Notes: generated by a model from the letters alone, not told the origin. A stretch of DNA of 64,000 bases from Palsa-504 sp963789225 (GCA_963789225.1 CAWBKD010000046.1:992001-1056000); one strand, 5' to 3'; positions 33,697 to 45,366 are shown, numbered from the stretch's first letter. Translations and numbers: made by a program.

Positions 33697-33743
33697 TCGG
33701 GGTCACCTCGGGTTTCGTTGGGAAAATTGTTTGTCGGGAGGGG

Positions 33744-33773
33744 AAACTAGCCAATCACGTACCCTTTCGGCAA
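33744..33773 (-). promoter_or_regulatory. candidate mihF promoter
   Basis: On the minus strand TTGCCG (33768-33773) and TAGTTT (33744-33749) are separated by 18 bp and lie about 50 bp before the mihF start. Resemblance to the housekeeping consensus is partial. Confidence 0.35.
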
Positions 33774-34343
33774 CGCAAACCCCCGTTTACGTCGTCACAA
33801 TTTTAAATATATTACTCTCGGTATGTGATTGATAACTCAGAGTTACATCTGCCCGGGTTACACGCTCCACGGCGGGTCTGTCCTTTCGATATTCCGCCGC
33901 TACGGTGCAGGACACCAGGGTATGCCATGGGCCCGCGGCCGGTTCATCGCCGGGTCCGGCGCGTCGTGGATTTGGCTGACATTTCGTCTCCTGGTGGCCA
34001 TGCCGCCTCCGGGGTACCCGGCTATCTTTCCCATGGCGCTTATCTGGCTTCGCTGTGGCTTCGCTTGGGCTTCGCTGCTGTGGCTCGCTGCTCTGGCGCG
34101 GGGCCTGCTGCCGTCGGCCTCGCCGTTCGGCCCTATGGCTTCGATGTAATTCAGTGGTAATTGTGGCGCTCTGGGGCTTTTGTGGGTGACTCGGGAGGAC
34201 GTAGGGGACTTAGGCGCACTTGGGGCCCGCTGAGCTTCCTGACAGCTTACTCGTTGCGTGAGCTGAGCGTCACCCGATGTCACATCACGGTCCTGTCCGG
34301 GGCGTTTGCCGGGTCCTGGGGGTCCTGTGGGTCCTGGTGGCCG
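33774..34343. other. 570-bp intergenic stretch between pyrF and mihF
   Basis: No convincing gene. It begins (33790-33845) with an AT-rich tract (TTTTAAATATATTA), exceptional in this genome and upstream of mihF, possibly an UP element or regulator site. The middle (34020-34110) has repeated GGCTTCGCT-like pieces, and the end near pyrF has GGTCCTG repeats. Two overlapping ORFs in 33825-34160 look non-coding. Confidence 0.6.
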
Positions 34344-35057
34344 TTAGGCCGTGTCGCGTTGGGAGGCGAGCCGGCGCAGCGAGGCGGCGATGGCCGCCGC
34401 GGCAGCCCCAGGATCGGGCGCTCTGGTGATCGGCCGGCCGATCACCAGCAGGTCCGCTCCGGCCAGAATGGCCTCCTCCGGCGTAGCCACCCGGGCCTGG
34501 TCGTGGGCCTCGGTCCCGGCCGGGCGCACGCCGGGCGTGATGAGCGTCACGTCCGGGCCGACCTCGGACCTGACCGCGGAGACCTCGCGCGGCGAGCAGA
34601 CCAGGCCCTGCGCGCCCGCCGCCACCGAGAGCGCGGCCAGCCGCCGGACCGCGTCGGGGACCGGCCCCTCCAGGCCTATGCGGCCCAGATCGTCGTCGCT
34701 CAGCGAGGTCAGCACGGTGACGGCCGCGACCATCGTGCCAGGCGCGGCCTCGACGGCCGCGCGGATCACGTCGGGGCCGCCCACTGCGTGCACGGTGAGC
34801 ACGTCGGGCCGGAGCCTGGCGACCGCCCGGGCGGCACCCGCCACCGTGGCCGGGATGTCGTGGAGCTTGAGGTCGAGGAACACCGCCACGCGGCTGGCAC
34901 CGCGCACGGTGGCGACCACCTGCGGCCCGTACCGAAGGTACAGCTCAAGCCCGACCTTGACCGTGCTCACGTGCGGCGTCACCATGGCCGCCCACCGCGC
35001 GGCCGTCTCCAGGTCGGGCGCGTCGAGGGCCACCGCCACCGGCGCCGGATTACTCAC
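34344..35057 (-). CDS. pyrF: orotidine 5'-phosphate decarboxylase
   Basis: Last step to UMP. Motifs: VALDAPDLETAARWAA, KVGLELYLRYGP, FLDLKLHDIPATVAGAA (catalytic Lys-Asp) and ITPGVRPAGTEAHDQAR, with LVIGRPIT phosphate grip. 237 aa. GTG start at 35057, 67 bp after pyrD. Last gene of the pyr operon. Confidence 0.95.
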   Translation of the reverse strand: MSNPAPVAVALDAPDLETAARWAAMVTPHVSTVKVGLELYLRYGPQVVATVRGASRVAVFLDLKLHDIPATVAGAARAVARLRPDVLTVHAVGGPDVIRAAVEAAPGTMVAAVTVLTSLSDDDLGRIGLEGPVPDAVRRLAALSVAAGAQGLVCSPREVSAVRSEVGPDVTLITPGVRPAGTEAHDQARVATPEEAILAGADLLVIGRPITRAPDPGAAAAAIAASLRRLASQRDTA

Positions 35058-35124
35058 GCCATTCCTCCGAACACGTCGCCCTCGCTCTCTCGCGCGGCGC
35101 CGCCGATTGACGATACCGCGCCCG

Positions 35125-36141
35125 CTACCCCCACCGGGTCACACCGCGGGTGAGCCGGCCGTGGGTCCCGTGGGCCCCGTAGGTCCCGTGGGTCCCGTGG
35201 GTCCCGTAGGCCGCATGGGCCGCGTGGGCCTGGCCGATGACGTCGGCCGCCCGGTCCGCGCCGATGACGGCCAGTTCCTCCTCCAGCTCCCGCAGGACGC
35301 GCGAGCAGGCCGACGGGTCGTGCACGATCGCGGTGCCCACCCCGATCGCCGAGGCGCCCGCGAGCATCAGCTCGAGCGCGTCCCGGCCGCTGCGCACGCC
35401 GCCCGTCCCGATGATCGGAACATCGGGGAAGGCCTCCCGTACCTGCCAGATACACCGCACCGCGACCGGCCTGATCGCCGGGCCGGACAGCCCGCCGTAG
35501 GTCCCGGCCAGCGCCGGGCGCACGGTGCCCGGATCGATGACCATGCCGAGCAGCACGTTGATCAGCGACAGCCCGTCCGCGCCGGCCGCGACGCAGGCCC
35601 CGGCCACGGCGACGATGTCGGTCACATCCGCCGACAGCTTGGCGAACACCGGGATGTCGGGCCTGAGGCCGCCACGCACGGCCGCGACGACCTGTCCGGC
35701 CGTCTCCCCGTCGTAAGCAAACGGGCGGCCGGTTTCCTCGGCGTTCGGGCAAGAAAGATTTACCTCGACGGCGGACACCCCGGCCGCGTCGGACAGCCGA
35801 GAAGCGAGGGTGCCGTACTCGCGGATGGTCTGGCCTGCGACGGACACGACCACCCGCGCCCCGTGCGACAGCAGCCACGGCAGGTCGCGCTGGAGGAACG
35901 CGTCGATGCCCGGGCCCTGCAGGCCGACGGAGTTCAGCAGCCCGCTTGGCGTCTCGGCCAGCCGCGGCGCGGGGTTACCCGTCCGCGGCTCGGTCATGAT
36001 CGACTTGCTGATGATCGCCCCGACCCGGGCGACGTCCATGAAGTGGGCCAGCTCGCGCCCGGCGCCCGCGCAGCCCGCCGCGGCGACCACCGGGTTGGGC
36101 AGTTCCAGCTGGCCGAGCCGGACCCTCAGGTCAGCCGGCAT
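35125..36141 (-). CDS. pyrD: dihydroorotate dehydrogenase (class 1B catalytic subunit)
   Basis: FMN enzyme oxidising dihydroorotate to orotate; with PyrK it forms the NAD-dependent type 1B complex. Family features: NPVVAAAGCAGAGREL, NSVGLQGPGIDAFL, EVNLSCPNAEE (active-site Cys), KLSADVTDI, GTGGVRSGRDALELMLAGAS. I chose ATG 36141 (MPADLRVRLG) because GAGGAG lies 7 nt upstream; an identical GAGGAG-ATG unit 22 bp further upstream opens only a 10-codon frame. 338 aa. The C-terminus ends in a low-complexity His/Gly/Thr tail (35160-35215, 9-bp units). Confidence 0.94.
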   Translation of the reverse strand: MPADLRVRLGQLELPNPVVAAAGCAGAGRELAHFMDVARVGAIISKSIMTEPRTGNPAPRLAETPSGLLNSVGLQGPGIDAFLQRDLPWLLSHGARVVVSVAGQTIREYGTLASRLSDAAGVSAVEVNLSCPNAEETGRPFAYDGETAGQVVAAVRGGLRPDIPVFAKLSADVTDIVAVAGACVAAGADGLSLINVLLGMVIDPGTVRPALAGTYGGLSGPAIRPVAVRCIWQVREAFPDVPIIGTGGVRSGRDALELMLAGASAIGVGTAIVHDPSACSRVLRELEEELAVIGADRAADVIGQAHAAHAAYGTHGTHGTYGAHGTHGRLTRGVTRWG

Positions 36142-36174
36142 GTAGGCGCTCCTCAACGGGCATGTGGGCGCTCC

Positions 36175-37073
36175 TCAGCCGGCATGGCGGGATTCCGCGC
36201 TCGTCGCGGACCGCTCCGGGACGGGCAGCGGTTTCCAGCCGGGCGCGCCCAGGGCGTCGAAGGGGATCGTGCCCATGTCATCCCAGCGGACCACATCGCC
36301 GCGGAACACCGGCCCGTCCACGCACGAGCGCACGATGCGCGTGATCCCGTCGGTGCCGGTCACCGGGAGCACGCACCCCATGCAGACGCCGGTCCCGCAG
36401 GCCATGGCGACGTCTACCGACGCCTGCACCGGGATGTCGTACCGGGCGGCGAGCGCCGTAACCGCGCGCAGGTCGGGCACGGGCGCGGACGCGTAGATCA
36501 CCTCGGTGCGAGCCTCGCGGATGACCTGCTCCAGCATCTCGCTGACCGTGCCGCGCGCGCCCAGCGAGCCGTCGGAGGTGGCCACCGTGGCGCTGCGCCC
36601 GGTCCGCCTCGCGGTCAGCGCGCCGAACACGCGGTCCGCGCTCGCCCCGCCGATCAGGAAGTCCACGCTGCAGGCGCGCTCGCGCAACCGCGCAGCCAGC
36701 GCGAACAGCGGCGCACTGCCGTACCCGACGCCGACCAGCAGGCACCGGGACGGGTCCCTGGGCACCGGGAACGGCCGGCCGAGCGGCCCCACCACATCCA
36801 GCACGTCCCTGGCGTGCAGCGAGGCCAGCCACCTGGTCCCCGGCCCGCGCGCCTCGAACACGAACTCCACCGTGCCGCCGTGATCGGGGCGGACGTCGTG
36901 CACGGTGAACGCCCGCCGCCCCAGCATGGAGGTTTCCTGGCCGCCGACCGCCAGCGTGATGAACTGGCCGGGCCTGAACTTGGCCGCCACGGTCGGGGCG
37001 ACCAGGGTGAGCGCGTGGTACGCGTCGATGCGCCGCACCGTCAGGACGGTGGCGCGGACCTGGGCGGGGGCCA

Positions 37074-37074
<1 letters not shown>
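36175..37074 (-). CDS. pyrK: dihydroorotate dehydrogenase electron-transfer subunit
   Basis: FAD and 2Fe-2S subunit that passes electrons from PyrD to NAD. FAD-binding RRAFTVHDVRPD (RxFT), NAD-binding GVGYGSAPLFALA, and the Cys cluster MACGTGVCMGCVLPV with the later Cys in RSCVDGPVF. ATG 37074 overlaps the carB stop by one base (TAATG). 299 aa. 33 bp separate it from pyrD. Confidence 0.93.
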
Positions 37075-40397
<3,323 letters not shown>

Positions 40398-40454
40398 GGC
40401 TCACCCCCCGGGTTCGCGAGTTAGCCGTCCTACGCGGCACCTTTTTCGAGCCGT

Positions 40455-40735
40455 GCGGCATCTTTGGTGGAAGATTCGCGCTTAGTGGAAGATTTGGGGG
40501 CCTATAGTCCCCCAAATCTTCCACGGAACCCGGATCTTCCATGATCTTTTGAGCCTGGCTGCACCAGGACGCGCTTGGGCACCACGGCACGCTTGCACAC
40601 CATTTTCTGGAGAGGATCCGGGCTTGCGGGAGGATCCGGGGGACTATGGTGCACCAAATCCTCCCCGAAACCCCGATCCTCCCCGATCCTTCGGGGCTGG
40701 CTGCACCGGGACGCGCTTGCGTACCACTGCGCCCA
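40455..40735. repeat. two diverged copies of a palindromic repeat between carA and carB
   Basis: The 417-bp gap 40398-40814 has no gene. It contains two ~140-bp copies of one unit (about 40460-40595 and 40600-40735). Shared blocks: GGAAGAT/GGAGGAT pairs, a CC(A)AATC(T/C)TCC segment, then GGCTGCACC-GGACGCGCTTG. In copy 1, GTGGAAGATTTGGGGG (40486-40501) is perfectly complementary to CCCCCAAATCTTCCAC (about 40509-40524), a 16-bp stem; copy 2 has shorter arms. Confidence 0.85.
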
Positions 40736-40814
40736 TACCCACCACCGGACGCCGGGCAGGAGCGCTTTGCCGGCCGGGCAACGGCTGACGACGACCGACG
40801 ATGGTCCGGCCGCC

Positions 40815-42167
40815 TCATCGGGCGCGCTCTAGCAGGGTGCAGAAGTGGTCGAAGTGGTCGGCGGCGTCGTGGGGGCCGGGGGCGGCCTCCGGGTGGTACT
40901 GAACGCTGAAGACCGGACGCTCGAGCAGGCGCAGGCCCTCGACGACGCCGTCGTTGAGGTTGACGTGGCTGACCAGGGCCGGGCCATAGGGGGTATCGAA
41001 GGGTTGGCGAGACCGGGGCGGTACGTGGGTCCACGTAGTGACGTGGCGCGTTTCCGCGGAAACGTCTGGCGCAATTGCGTGGGGCGTCTCCGCGGAAACG
41101 CCGGGGAGCGCGGCGGGGTCCGACGGATCGCCGGGGAGCGCGGCGCGATCGGACGGATCGCCGGGGAGCGCGGCGCGATCGGACGGATCGCCGGGGAGCG
41201 CGGCGCGATCGGACGGATCGCCGGGGAGCGCGGCGCGATCGGACGGATCGCCGGGGAGCGCGGCGGCGAAGCCGTGGTTGTGGCTGGTGATGTAGACGCG
41301 GCCGGTGGCGAGGTCCATCACCGGCTGGTTCACGCCGCGGTGGCCGTAGCGGAGCTTGTAGGTGCTCAGGCCCAGGGCCAGGGCGAGGATCTGGCTGCCC
41401 AGGCAGATGCCGAACACGGGGGCGCCCGCGTCCAGGACTCCGCGCATCGCGGCCACGGCGTACGTGGCCGCGGCCGGGTCACCGGGGCCGTTGCTGAAGA
41501 ACACCCCGTCGGGCGAGGAGGCCAGGATCTGTCCGGCGGTCGTGGTGGCCGGGACCACGAGCACCTCGCAGCCCCGGGCGGCGAGGTTGCGCGGCGTGGA
41601 GGCCTTGATGCCCAGGTCTACGGCGACGACCCGGTACCTGACCTGGCCTTCAGGCCGGACGGTGTACGGCTCGGGGGTGCTTACGACGCGGGCCAGGTCG
41701 GCCCCGGTCATCTGGGGGCTGGCCAGGACCCGGTCGAGCAGCCGGGCCGGGTCGGTCTCTACCGTGCTGATCGCGGCCCGCATGGCGCCTTGTTCGCGAA
41801 CCCGCCTGGTCAGCGCTCGGGTGCCGCGGATGGCGATGCCGGGAACGCCCTCGGCGCGGAGGTAAGTGTCCAGGTCGCGGTTGGCCCGCCAGCTGGAAGG
41901 AACCCGGGCCGGCTCGCGCACTACGTAGCCGCTGACCCAGACCTGTCCGGACTCCGGATCTTCGTCGTTGACGCCCGTGTTACCGATGTGCGGCGCGGTC
42001 ATCGCGACGATCTGGCGGCAGTACGACGGGTCGGTCAGGGTCTCCTGGTATCCGGTCATGCCGGTGTTGAAAACCATCTCGCCGAATGCCTCACCCTCGG
42101 CACCGAAGGCGGTGCCGCGCAGCGTGGTGCCGTCCTCCAGGACGAGCAGGGCGTTTTCTCCTGCCAC
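40815..42167 (-). CDS. carA: carbamoyl-phosphate synthase small subunit with internal repeats
   Basis: Glutaminase subunit. N-terminal CarA domain (VFNTGMTGYQETLTDPSYC) and class I amidotransferase domain with catalytic Cys in VFGICLGSQILALALGL and the His/Glu pair in FSVQYHPEAAPGPHD. Between SHNHGFA and VSHVNLNDG, where the family has a loop of about 10-15 residues, an insert of roughly 95 residues holds five 10-residue units (DPSDRAALPG) followed by two VSAET units. 450 aa instead of about 375. The catalytic residues flank the insert and remain intact. It ends 417 bp before carB and begins 1 bp after pyrC. Confidence 0.94.
   Translation of the reverse strand: MAGENALLVLEDGTTLRGTAFGAEGEAFGEMVFNTGMTGYQETLTDPSYCRQIVAMTAPHIGNTGVNDEDPESGQVWVSGYVVREPARVPSSWRANRDLDTYLRAEGVPGIAIRGTRALTRRVREQGAMRAAISTVETDPARLLDRVLASPQMTGADLARVVSTPEPYTVRPEGQVRYRVVAVDLGIKASTPRNLAARGCEVLVVPATTTAGQILASSPDGVFFSNGPGDPAAATYAVAAMRGVLDAGAPVFGICLGSQILALALGLSTYKLRYGHRGVNQPVMDLATGRVYITSHNHGFAAALPGDPSDRAALPGDPSDRAALPGDPSDRAALPGDPSDRAALPGDPSDPAALPGVSAETPHAIAPDVSAETRHVTTWTHVPPRSRQPFDTPYGPALVSHVNLNDGVVEGLRLLERPVFSVQYHPEAAPGPHDAADHFDHFCTLLERAR
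41101..41265. repeat. 30-bp tandem repeat, 5.5 units, inside carA
   Basis: Units start at 41101, 41131, 41161, 41191 and 41221, with a partial one at 41251. Units 2-5 are identical over 30 bp (CCGGGGAGCGCGGCGCGATC then GGACGGATCG). The first differs by a few bases. The period preserves frame. Confidence 0.97.
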
Positions 42168-42168
42168 G

Positions 42169-43467
42169 TCAGGTGAGCTTTCCTTCGAGCACGGTGGGAG
42201 TGCCGCGCAGGAAGGTGGCTACCACCCGGCCGGGCAGTTCCATCCCGGCAAACGGCGTGTTGCGGCTCTTGGACGCGCCGGGCCCGACGGCCTCGGCGGG
42301 CGCGGCCGCGTCGTACAGGGTGAGGTTGGCGGGACCGCCGACGGCGAGCAGGGAGCCCTGCCCGGCCAGCCGCCCGATCCGGGCCGGGCGGACGGACATC
42401 CGGTCGGCGACACCGGCCCAGTCGAGCAGCCCGGTGTCCACCATGGCCAGTTGCACGACGCGCAGCGCGGTCTCCAGTCCGGTCATCCCGAAGGCCGCCT
42501 CCGACCATTCGGTCTCCTTGGCCTCTACCGGATGCGGGGCGTGGTCGGTGGCCACGCAGTCGATGGTGCCGTCGGCCAGTGCGCGCCTGAGCTCGGCCAC
42601 GTCGGCCGCGGTCCGCAGCGGCGGGTTGACCTTGAACACCGGGTCGTACTCCTCCGCGAGTTCGTCGGTCAGCAGCAGGTGGTGCGGCGTGACCTCCGCG
42701 GTCACCGGCCATCCCTTGGACTTCGCCCAGCGGATGATCTCCGCGGACCCGGCCGTGGAGACGTGGCAAACGTGCAGCGCGGAGCCCACGTAGGCGGCGA
42801 GCAGGCAGTCCCGCGCGATGATCGCCTCTTCGGCGACGGCAGGCCAGCCCGCCAGGCCGAGCCGAGCGGACATCTCGCCCTCGTTGAGCTGGGCGCCCTC
42901 GGTAAGCCTGGGATCCTGCGCGTGCTGGGCGATCACTCCGTCGAAGGCCTTCACGTATTCGAGGGCCCGGCGCATCAGCAGCGGGTCGGCGACGCACTTG
43001 CCGTCGTCGGAGAACACGCGGACCCGTGCGGCCGAGTCGGCCATGGTGCCAAGCTCAGCGAGCCTGCTGCCGGCCAGCCCGACCGTGACCGCGCCCACCG
43101 GCTGGACATCGCAGTGCCCAGCCGCCCGCCCGAGACGCCAGACTTGCTCGACCACCCCAGCGGTATCGGCGACCGGATCGGTGTTGGCCATGGCGTGCAC
43201 GGCGGTGTAGCCGCCGAGGGCGGCCGCCCTGGTGCCGGTCTCGACAGTCTCCGCGTCCTCGCGGCCCGGCTCGCGCAGGTGCGTGTGCAGGTCGACCAGG
43301 CCGGGCAGGGCAATCAGGCCCTGCGCGTCGACCACCTGGGCGTCGGCGTCGCTGAGCCCGGCACCGACGGCTGCTACGACCCCGTCGCTGAGCAGGATGT
43401 CGGCGGTCTCGTCCAGGCCGCCGGGCCCGGCGATCACGACCCCCTTGACGAGCCACCGGGCGGTCAC
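42169..43467 (-). CDS. pyrC: dihydroorotase
   Basis: Zn amidohydrolase cyclising carbamoyl-aspartate to dihydroorotate. LVDLHTHLREPGREDAET (metal HxH), the AVHAMANTDPVAD segment, later His residues in VCHVSTAGSAE and TAEVTPHHLLLTDE, and the metal Asp in ATDHAPHPVEAKE. 432 aa, class I type. GTG start overlaps pyrB by 4 bp. Confidence 0.95.
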   Translation of the reverse strand: MTARWLVKGVVIAGPGGLDETADILLSDGVVAAVGAGLSDADAQVVDAQGLIALPGLVDLHTHLREPGREDAETVETGTRAAALGGYTAVHAMANTDPVADTAGVVEQVWRLGRAAGHCDVQPVGAVTVGLAGSRLAELGTMADSAARVRVFSDDGKCVADPLLMRRALEYVKAFDGVIAQHAQDPRLTEGAQLNEGEMSARLGLAGWPAVAEEAIIARDCLLAAYVGSALHVCHVSTAGSAEIIRWAKSKGWPVTAEVTPHHLLLTDELAEEYDPVFKVNPPLRTAADVAELRRALADGTIDCVATDHAPHPVEAKETEWSEAAFGMTGLETALRVVQLAMVDTGLLDWAGVADRMSVRPARIGRLAGQGSLLAVGGPANLTLYDAAAPAEAVGPGASKSRNTPFAGMELPGRVVATFLRGTPTVLEGKLT

Positions 43468-44417
43468 TGGGCCACCGCCGGGAACTCGGTGCCGCCAAGT
43501 AGCAGGTACAGGACGGCCATTCTGGTGGTGACCCCGTTGGCCACCTGCTCCACTATCGTCGAGCGGACCGAGTCCGCGACGTCGGCGGCGATCTCCACTC
43601 CCCTGTTCATGGGTCCCGGATGCATGACGATCGCGTGGTCCGGCAGCCGCCCCATGCGCGCGGCATCCAGCCCGTACCTGCGGCTGTACTCGCGCACGCT
43701 GGGGAAGTACGCGGCGGTCATTCGCTCCTGCTGGACCCTGAGCATCATGACGACATCGCTCTTGGGGAGCTCGCTGTCCAGGTCGTAGCTCACCGCGCAG
43801 GGCCAGTTCTCCACGGCCAGGGGCAGCAGCGTGGGCGGGGCGGCGAGGATCACCTCCGCGCCGAGCGTGCTCAGCAATAGCACATTGGACCGGGCGACCC
43901 TGCTGTGCAGTACGTCTCCGACGATCGTCACGCGAATGCCGTCAAGTCCGGCCCCGCGGGTGCCGCTCCCCTTGAGCCTGCGCCGGATGGTGAAGGCATC
44001 GAGCAGGGCCTGGGTGGGGTGCTCGTGGGTCCCGTCCCCCGCGTTCACCACGCTGCCCTGGACCCACCCCGCGAGCCGGTGCGCGGCGCCGGAGGCGCTG
44101 TGCCGGATGACCACCGCGTCCGAGCCCATGGCCTCCAGGGTCAGTGCGGTGTCCTTCAGGCTTTCGCCCTTGGCCACGCTCGACCCCTTGGCGGAGAAAT
44201 TGATCACGTCGGCAGACAGGCGCTTTGCGGCGGCCTCGAAGGAGATCCTGGTCCTAGTCGAGTCCTCGAAGAACAGGTTGACCACGGTCCGGCCGCGCAG
44301 CGTGGGCAGCTTCTTGATCGGGCGGTCGGCGAGGATGGCCAGTTCCTCGGCGGTGTCGAGGATCAGCAGCGCGTCGGTGCGGCTCAGGTCGGCAGCCGAG
44401 ATCAGGTGGCGCTTCAT
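43464..44417 (-). CDS. pyrB: aspartate carbamoyltransferase catalytic subunit
   Basis: Carbamoyl phosphate + Asp to carbamoyl-aspartate. LFFEDSTRTRISFEAAAKRL (carbamoyl-P loop STRTR), KGESLKDTALTLEAMGSD, HPTQALLDAFTIRR and the late MHPGPMNRGVEI loop. 317 aa. ATG overlaps the pyrR stop by 4 bp. No pyrI regulatory chain gene is present. Confidence 0.96.
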   Translation of the reverse strand: MKRHLISAADLSRTDALLILDTAEELAILADRPIKKLPTLRGRTVVNLFFEDSTRTRISFEAAAKRLSADVINFSAKGSSVAKGESLKDTALTLEAMGSDAVVIRHSASGAAHRLAGWVQGSVVNAGDGTHEHPTQALLDAFTIRRRLKGSGTRGAGLDGIRVTIVGDVLHSRVARSNVLLLSTLGAEVILAAPPTLLPLAVENWPCAVSYDLDSELPKSDVVMMLRVQQERMTAAYFPSVREYSRRYGLDAARMGRLPDHAIVMHPGPMNRGVEIAADVADSVRSTIVEQVANGVTTRMAVLYLLLGGTEFPAVAQ

Positions 44418-44989
44418 GGCTTCCGTCCTTCCTCGCCGATCAGTACGACGTCCTGCCCGTCGACCTCGGACAGCAGGACGCGCACCACCTCGCGCTGTGA
44501 GGTGGGCAGGTTCTTGCCCACGTAATCGGCCCTGATGGGGAGCTCACGGTGGCCGCGATCGACAAGCACGGCCAGCTGGACGGCCCTGGGCCTGCCGAGA
44601 TCGGTCAGCGCGTCGAGCGCGGCGCGTACGGTGCGGCCTGAGTACAGCACATCATCGACCAGGATGATCGTCTTGCCGTCCACGCCGCCGACGGGCAGGT
44701 CGGTGCGGCCCAATGCGCGAGCCGGGCGAAGCCGCAGGTCATCCCGGTGCATGGTCACGTCAAGCGATCCGCAGGGGACTTCCAGCCCCTCGAACTCCCC
44801 GACGCGAGCGGCCAGCCGACGGGCCAGCGGCACCCCACGGGTCGGGATGCCGAGCAGCATGACCTCTTCGCCGCCATGCGTCCGCTCCAGGATCTCGTGG
44901 GCGATCCTGGTCAGCGCGCGCCTGATTTCCTCAGCATCGAGCACCGCGAGGCCATCACGCCCAGCGACCGAACTGGTGGCTGCGCACAT
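44414..44989 (-). CDS. pyrR: PyrR bifunctional regulator / uracil phosphoribosyltransferase
   Basis: UMP/UTP-responsive RNA-binding regulator of the pyr operon, usually with uracil phosphoribosyltransferase activity. The PRPP motif ILVDDVLYSGRTVRAALDAL is intact. 191 aa. ATG 44989 preceded by GGAGGT at 7 nt. First gene of the operon; a predicted PyrR-binding hairpin in its leader overlaps that ribosome-binding site, so it probably represses its own translation when UMP is high. Confidence 0.95.
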   Translation of the reverse strand: MCAATSSVAGRDGLAVLDAEEIRRALTRIAHEILERTHGGEEVMLLGIPTRGVPLARRLAARVGEFEGLEVPCGSLDVTMHRDDLRLRPARALGRTDLPVGGVDGKTIILVDDVLYSGRTVRAALDALTDLGRPRAVQLAVLVDRGHRELPIRADYVGKNLPTSQREVVRVLLSEVDGQDVVLIGEEGRKP

Positions 44990-44994
44990 AGAAC

Positions 44995-45025
44995 GGACCT
45001 CCTTCCCCGCCTCTCCGGACGGTCC
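44995..45025 (-). promoter_or_regulatory. predicted PyrR-binding hairpin over the pyrR ribosome-binding site
   Basis: On the minus strand GGACC (45021-45025) pairs with GGTCC (44995-44999), enclosing TCCGGAGAGGC (45009-45019), which matches the known PyrR-binding loop core UCCxGAGAGG. The Shine-Dalgarno GGAAGGAGG (44999-45007) lies in the 3' arm. This fits the translational-repression mode described for mycobacterial PyrR rather than Bacillus-style attenuation. Confidence 0.75.
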
Positions 45026-45100
45026 TTAAAGGATGTCTACGTCCATGATCATACGGGGAGTTACCGCCGGGACTGACCGCTTCGGGGCGGTCGACACGGT

Positions 45101-45118
45101 GTGTGATTTACCTCACAC
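45101..45118. promoter_or_regulatory. perfect Crp-like palindrome
   Basis: GTGTGA-TTTACC-TCACAC, containing TGTGA-N6-TCACA exactly, between divergent pyrR (112 bp away) and bldD (249 bp away). This is the consensus of Crp/GlxR-type cAMP receptor proteins. Which gene it serves is not evident; it is upstream of the pyrR leader hairpin. Confidence 0.6.
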
Positions 45119-45287
45119 AAGACCGATACGACCCGAAGGTGGCGAGAGCCCTCCTTGACCCGGGATGTGCCTACAGCGACGGGAAACCTGAGCTCGGATG
45201 GGTTCTCGGTGGCCGGCGGAGGGTATGAATCCATCACGGAATGCAAGCCGGTTACCGCACGAGTTAAGCCAGTTTTTGCCATTCGGC

Positions 45288-45316
45288 TTGACCTTGTCGC
45301 GCTTGCCGCCTACCGT
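45288..45316 (+). promoter_or_regulatory. bldD promoter
   Basis: TTGACC (45288-45293), 17-bp spacer, TACCGT (45311-45316): a good match to the actinomycete housekeeping consensus TTGACN-16/18-TASVDT. Predicted start near 45322-45324, leaving a roughly 45-nt leader before the ATG. Confidence 0.7.
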
Positions 45317-45329
45317 CACAGAGCGTAAC
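45315..45329 (+). promoter_or_regulatory. BldD box over the bldD start site
   Basis: GTCACAGAGCGTAAC fits the BldD operator nTnACnC(A/T)GnGTnAn at every fixed position but one. It overlaps the end of the -10 box and the predicted transcription start, as expected for autorepression, which is known in Streptomyces. Confidence 0.7.
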
Positions 45330-45366
45330 CGTCACTGTAAGCGACGACTGGCCGAACCGAGGAACA

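Noticed and set aside
33825..34160. Two overlapping ORFs between pyrF and mihF
   Set aside because: Low-complexity composition, no ribosome-binding site, no recognisable motif, and they overlap each other in different frames.
45061..45319. Small ORFs between pyrR and bldD
   Set aside because: They overlap the Crp site and the bldD promoter and lack coding character.
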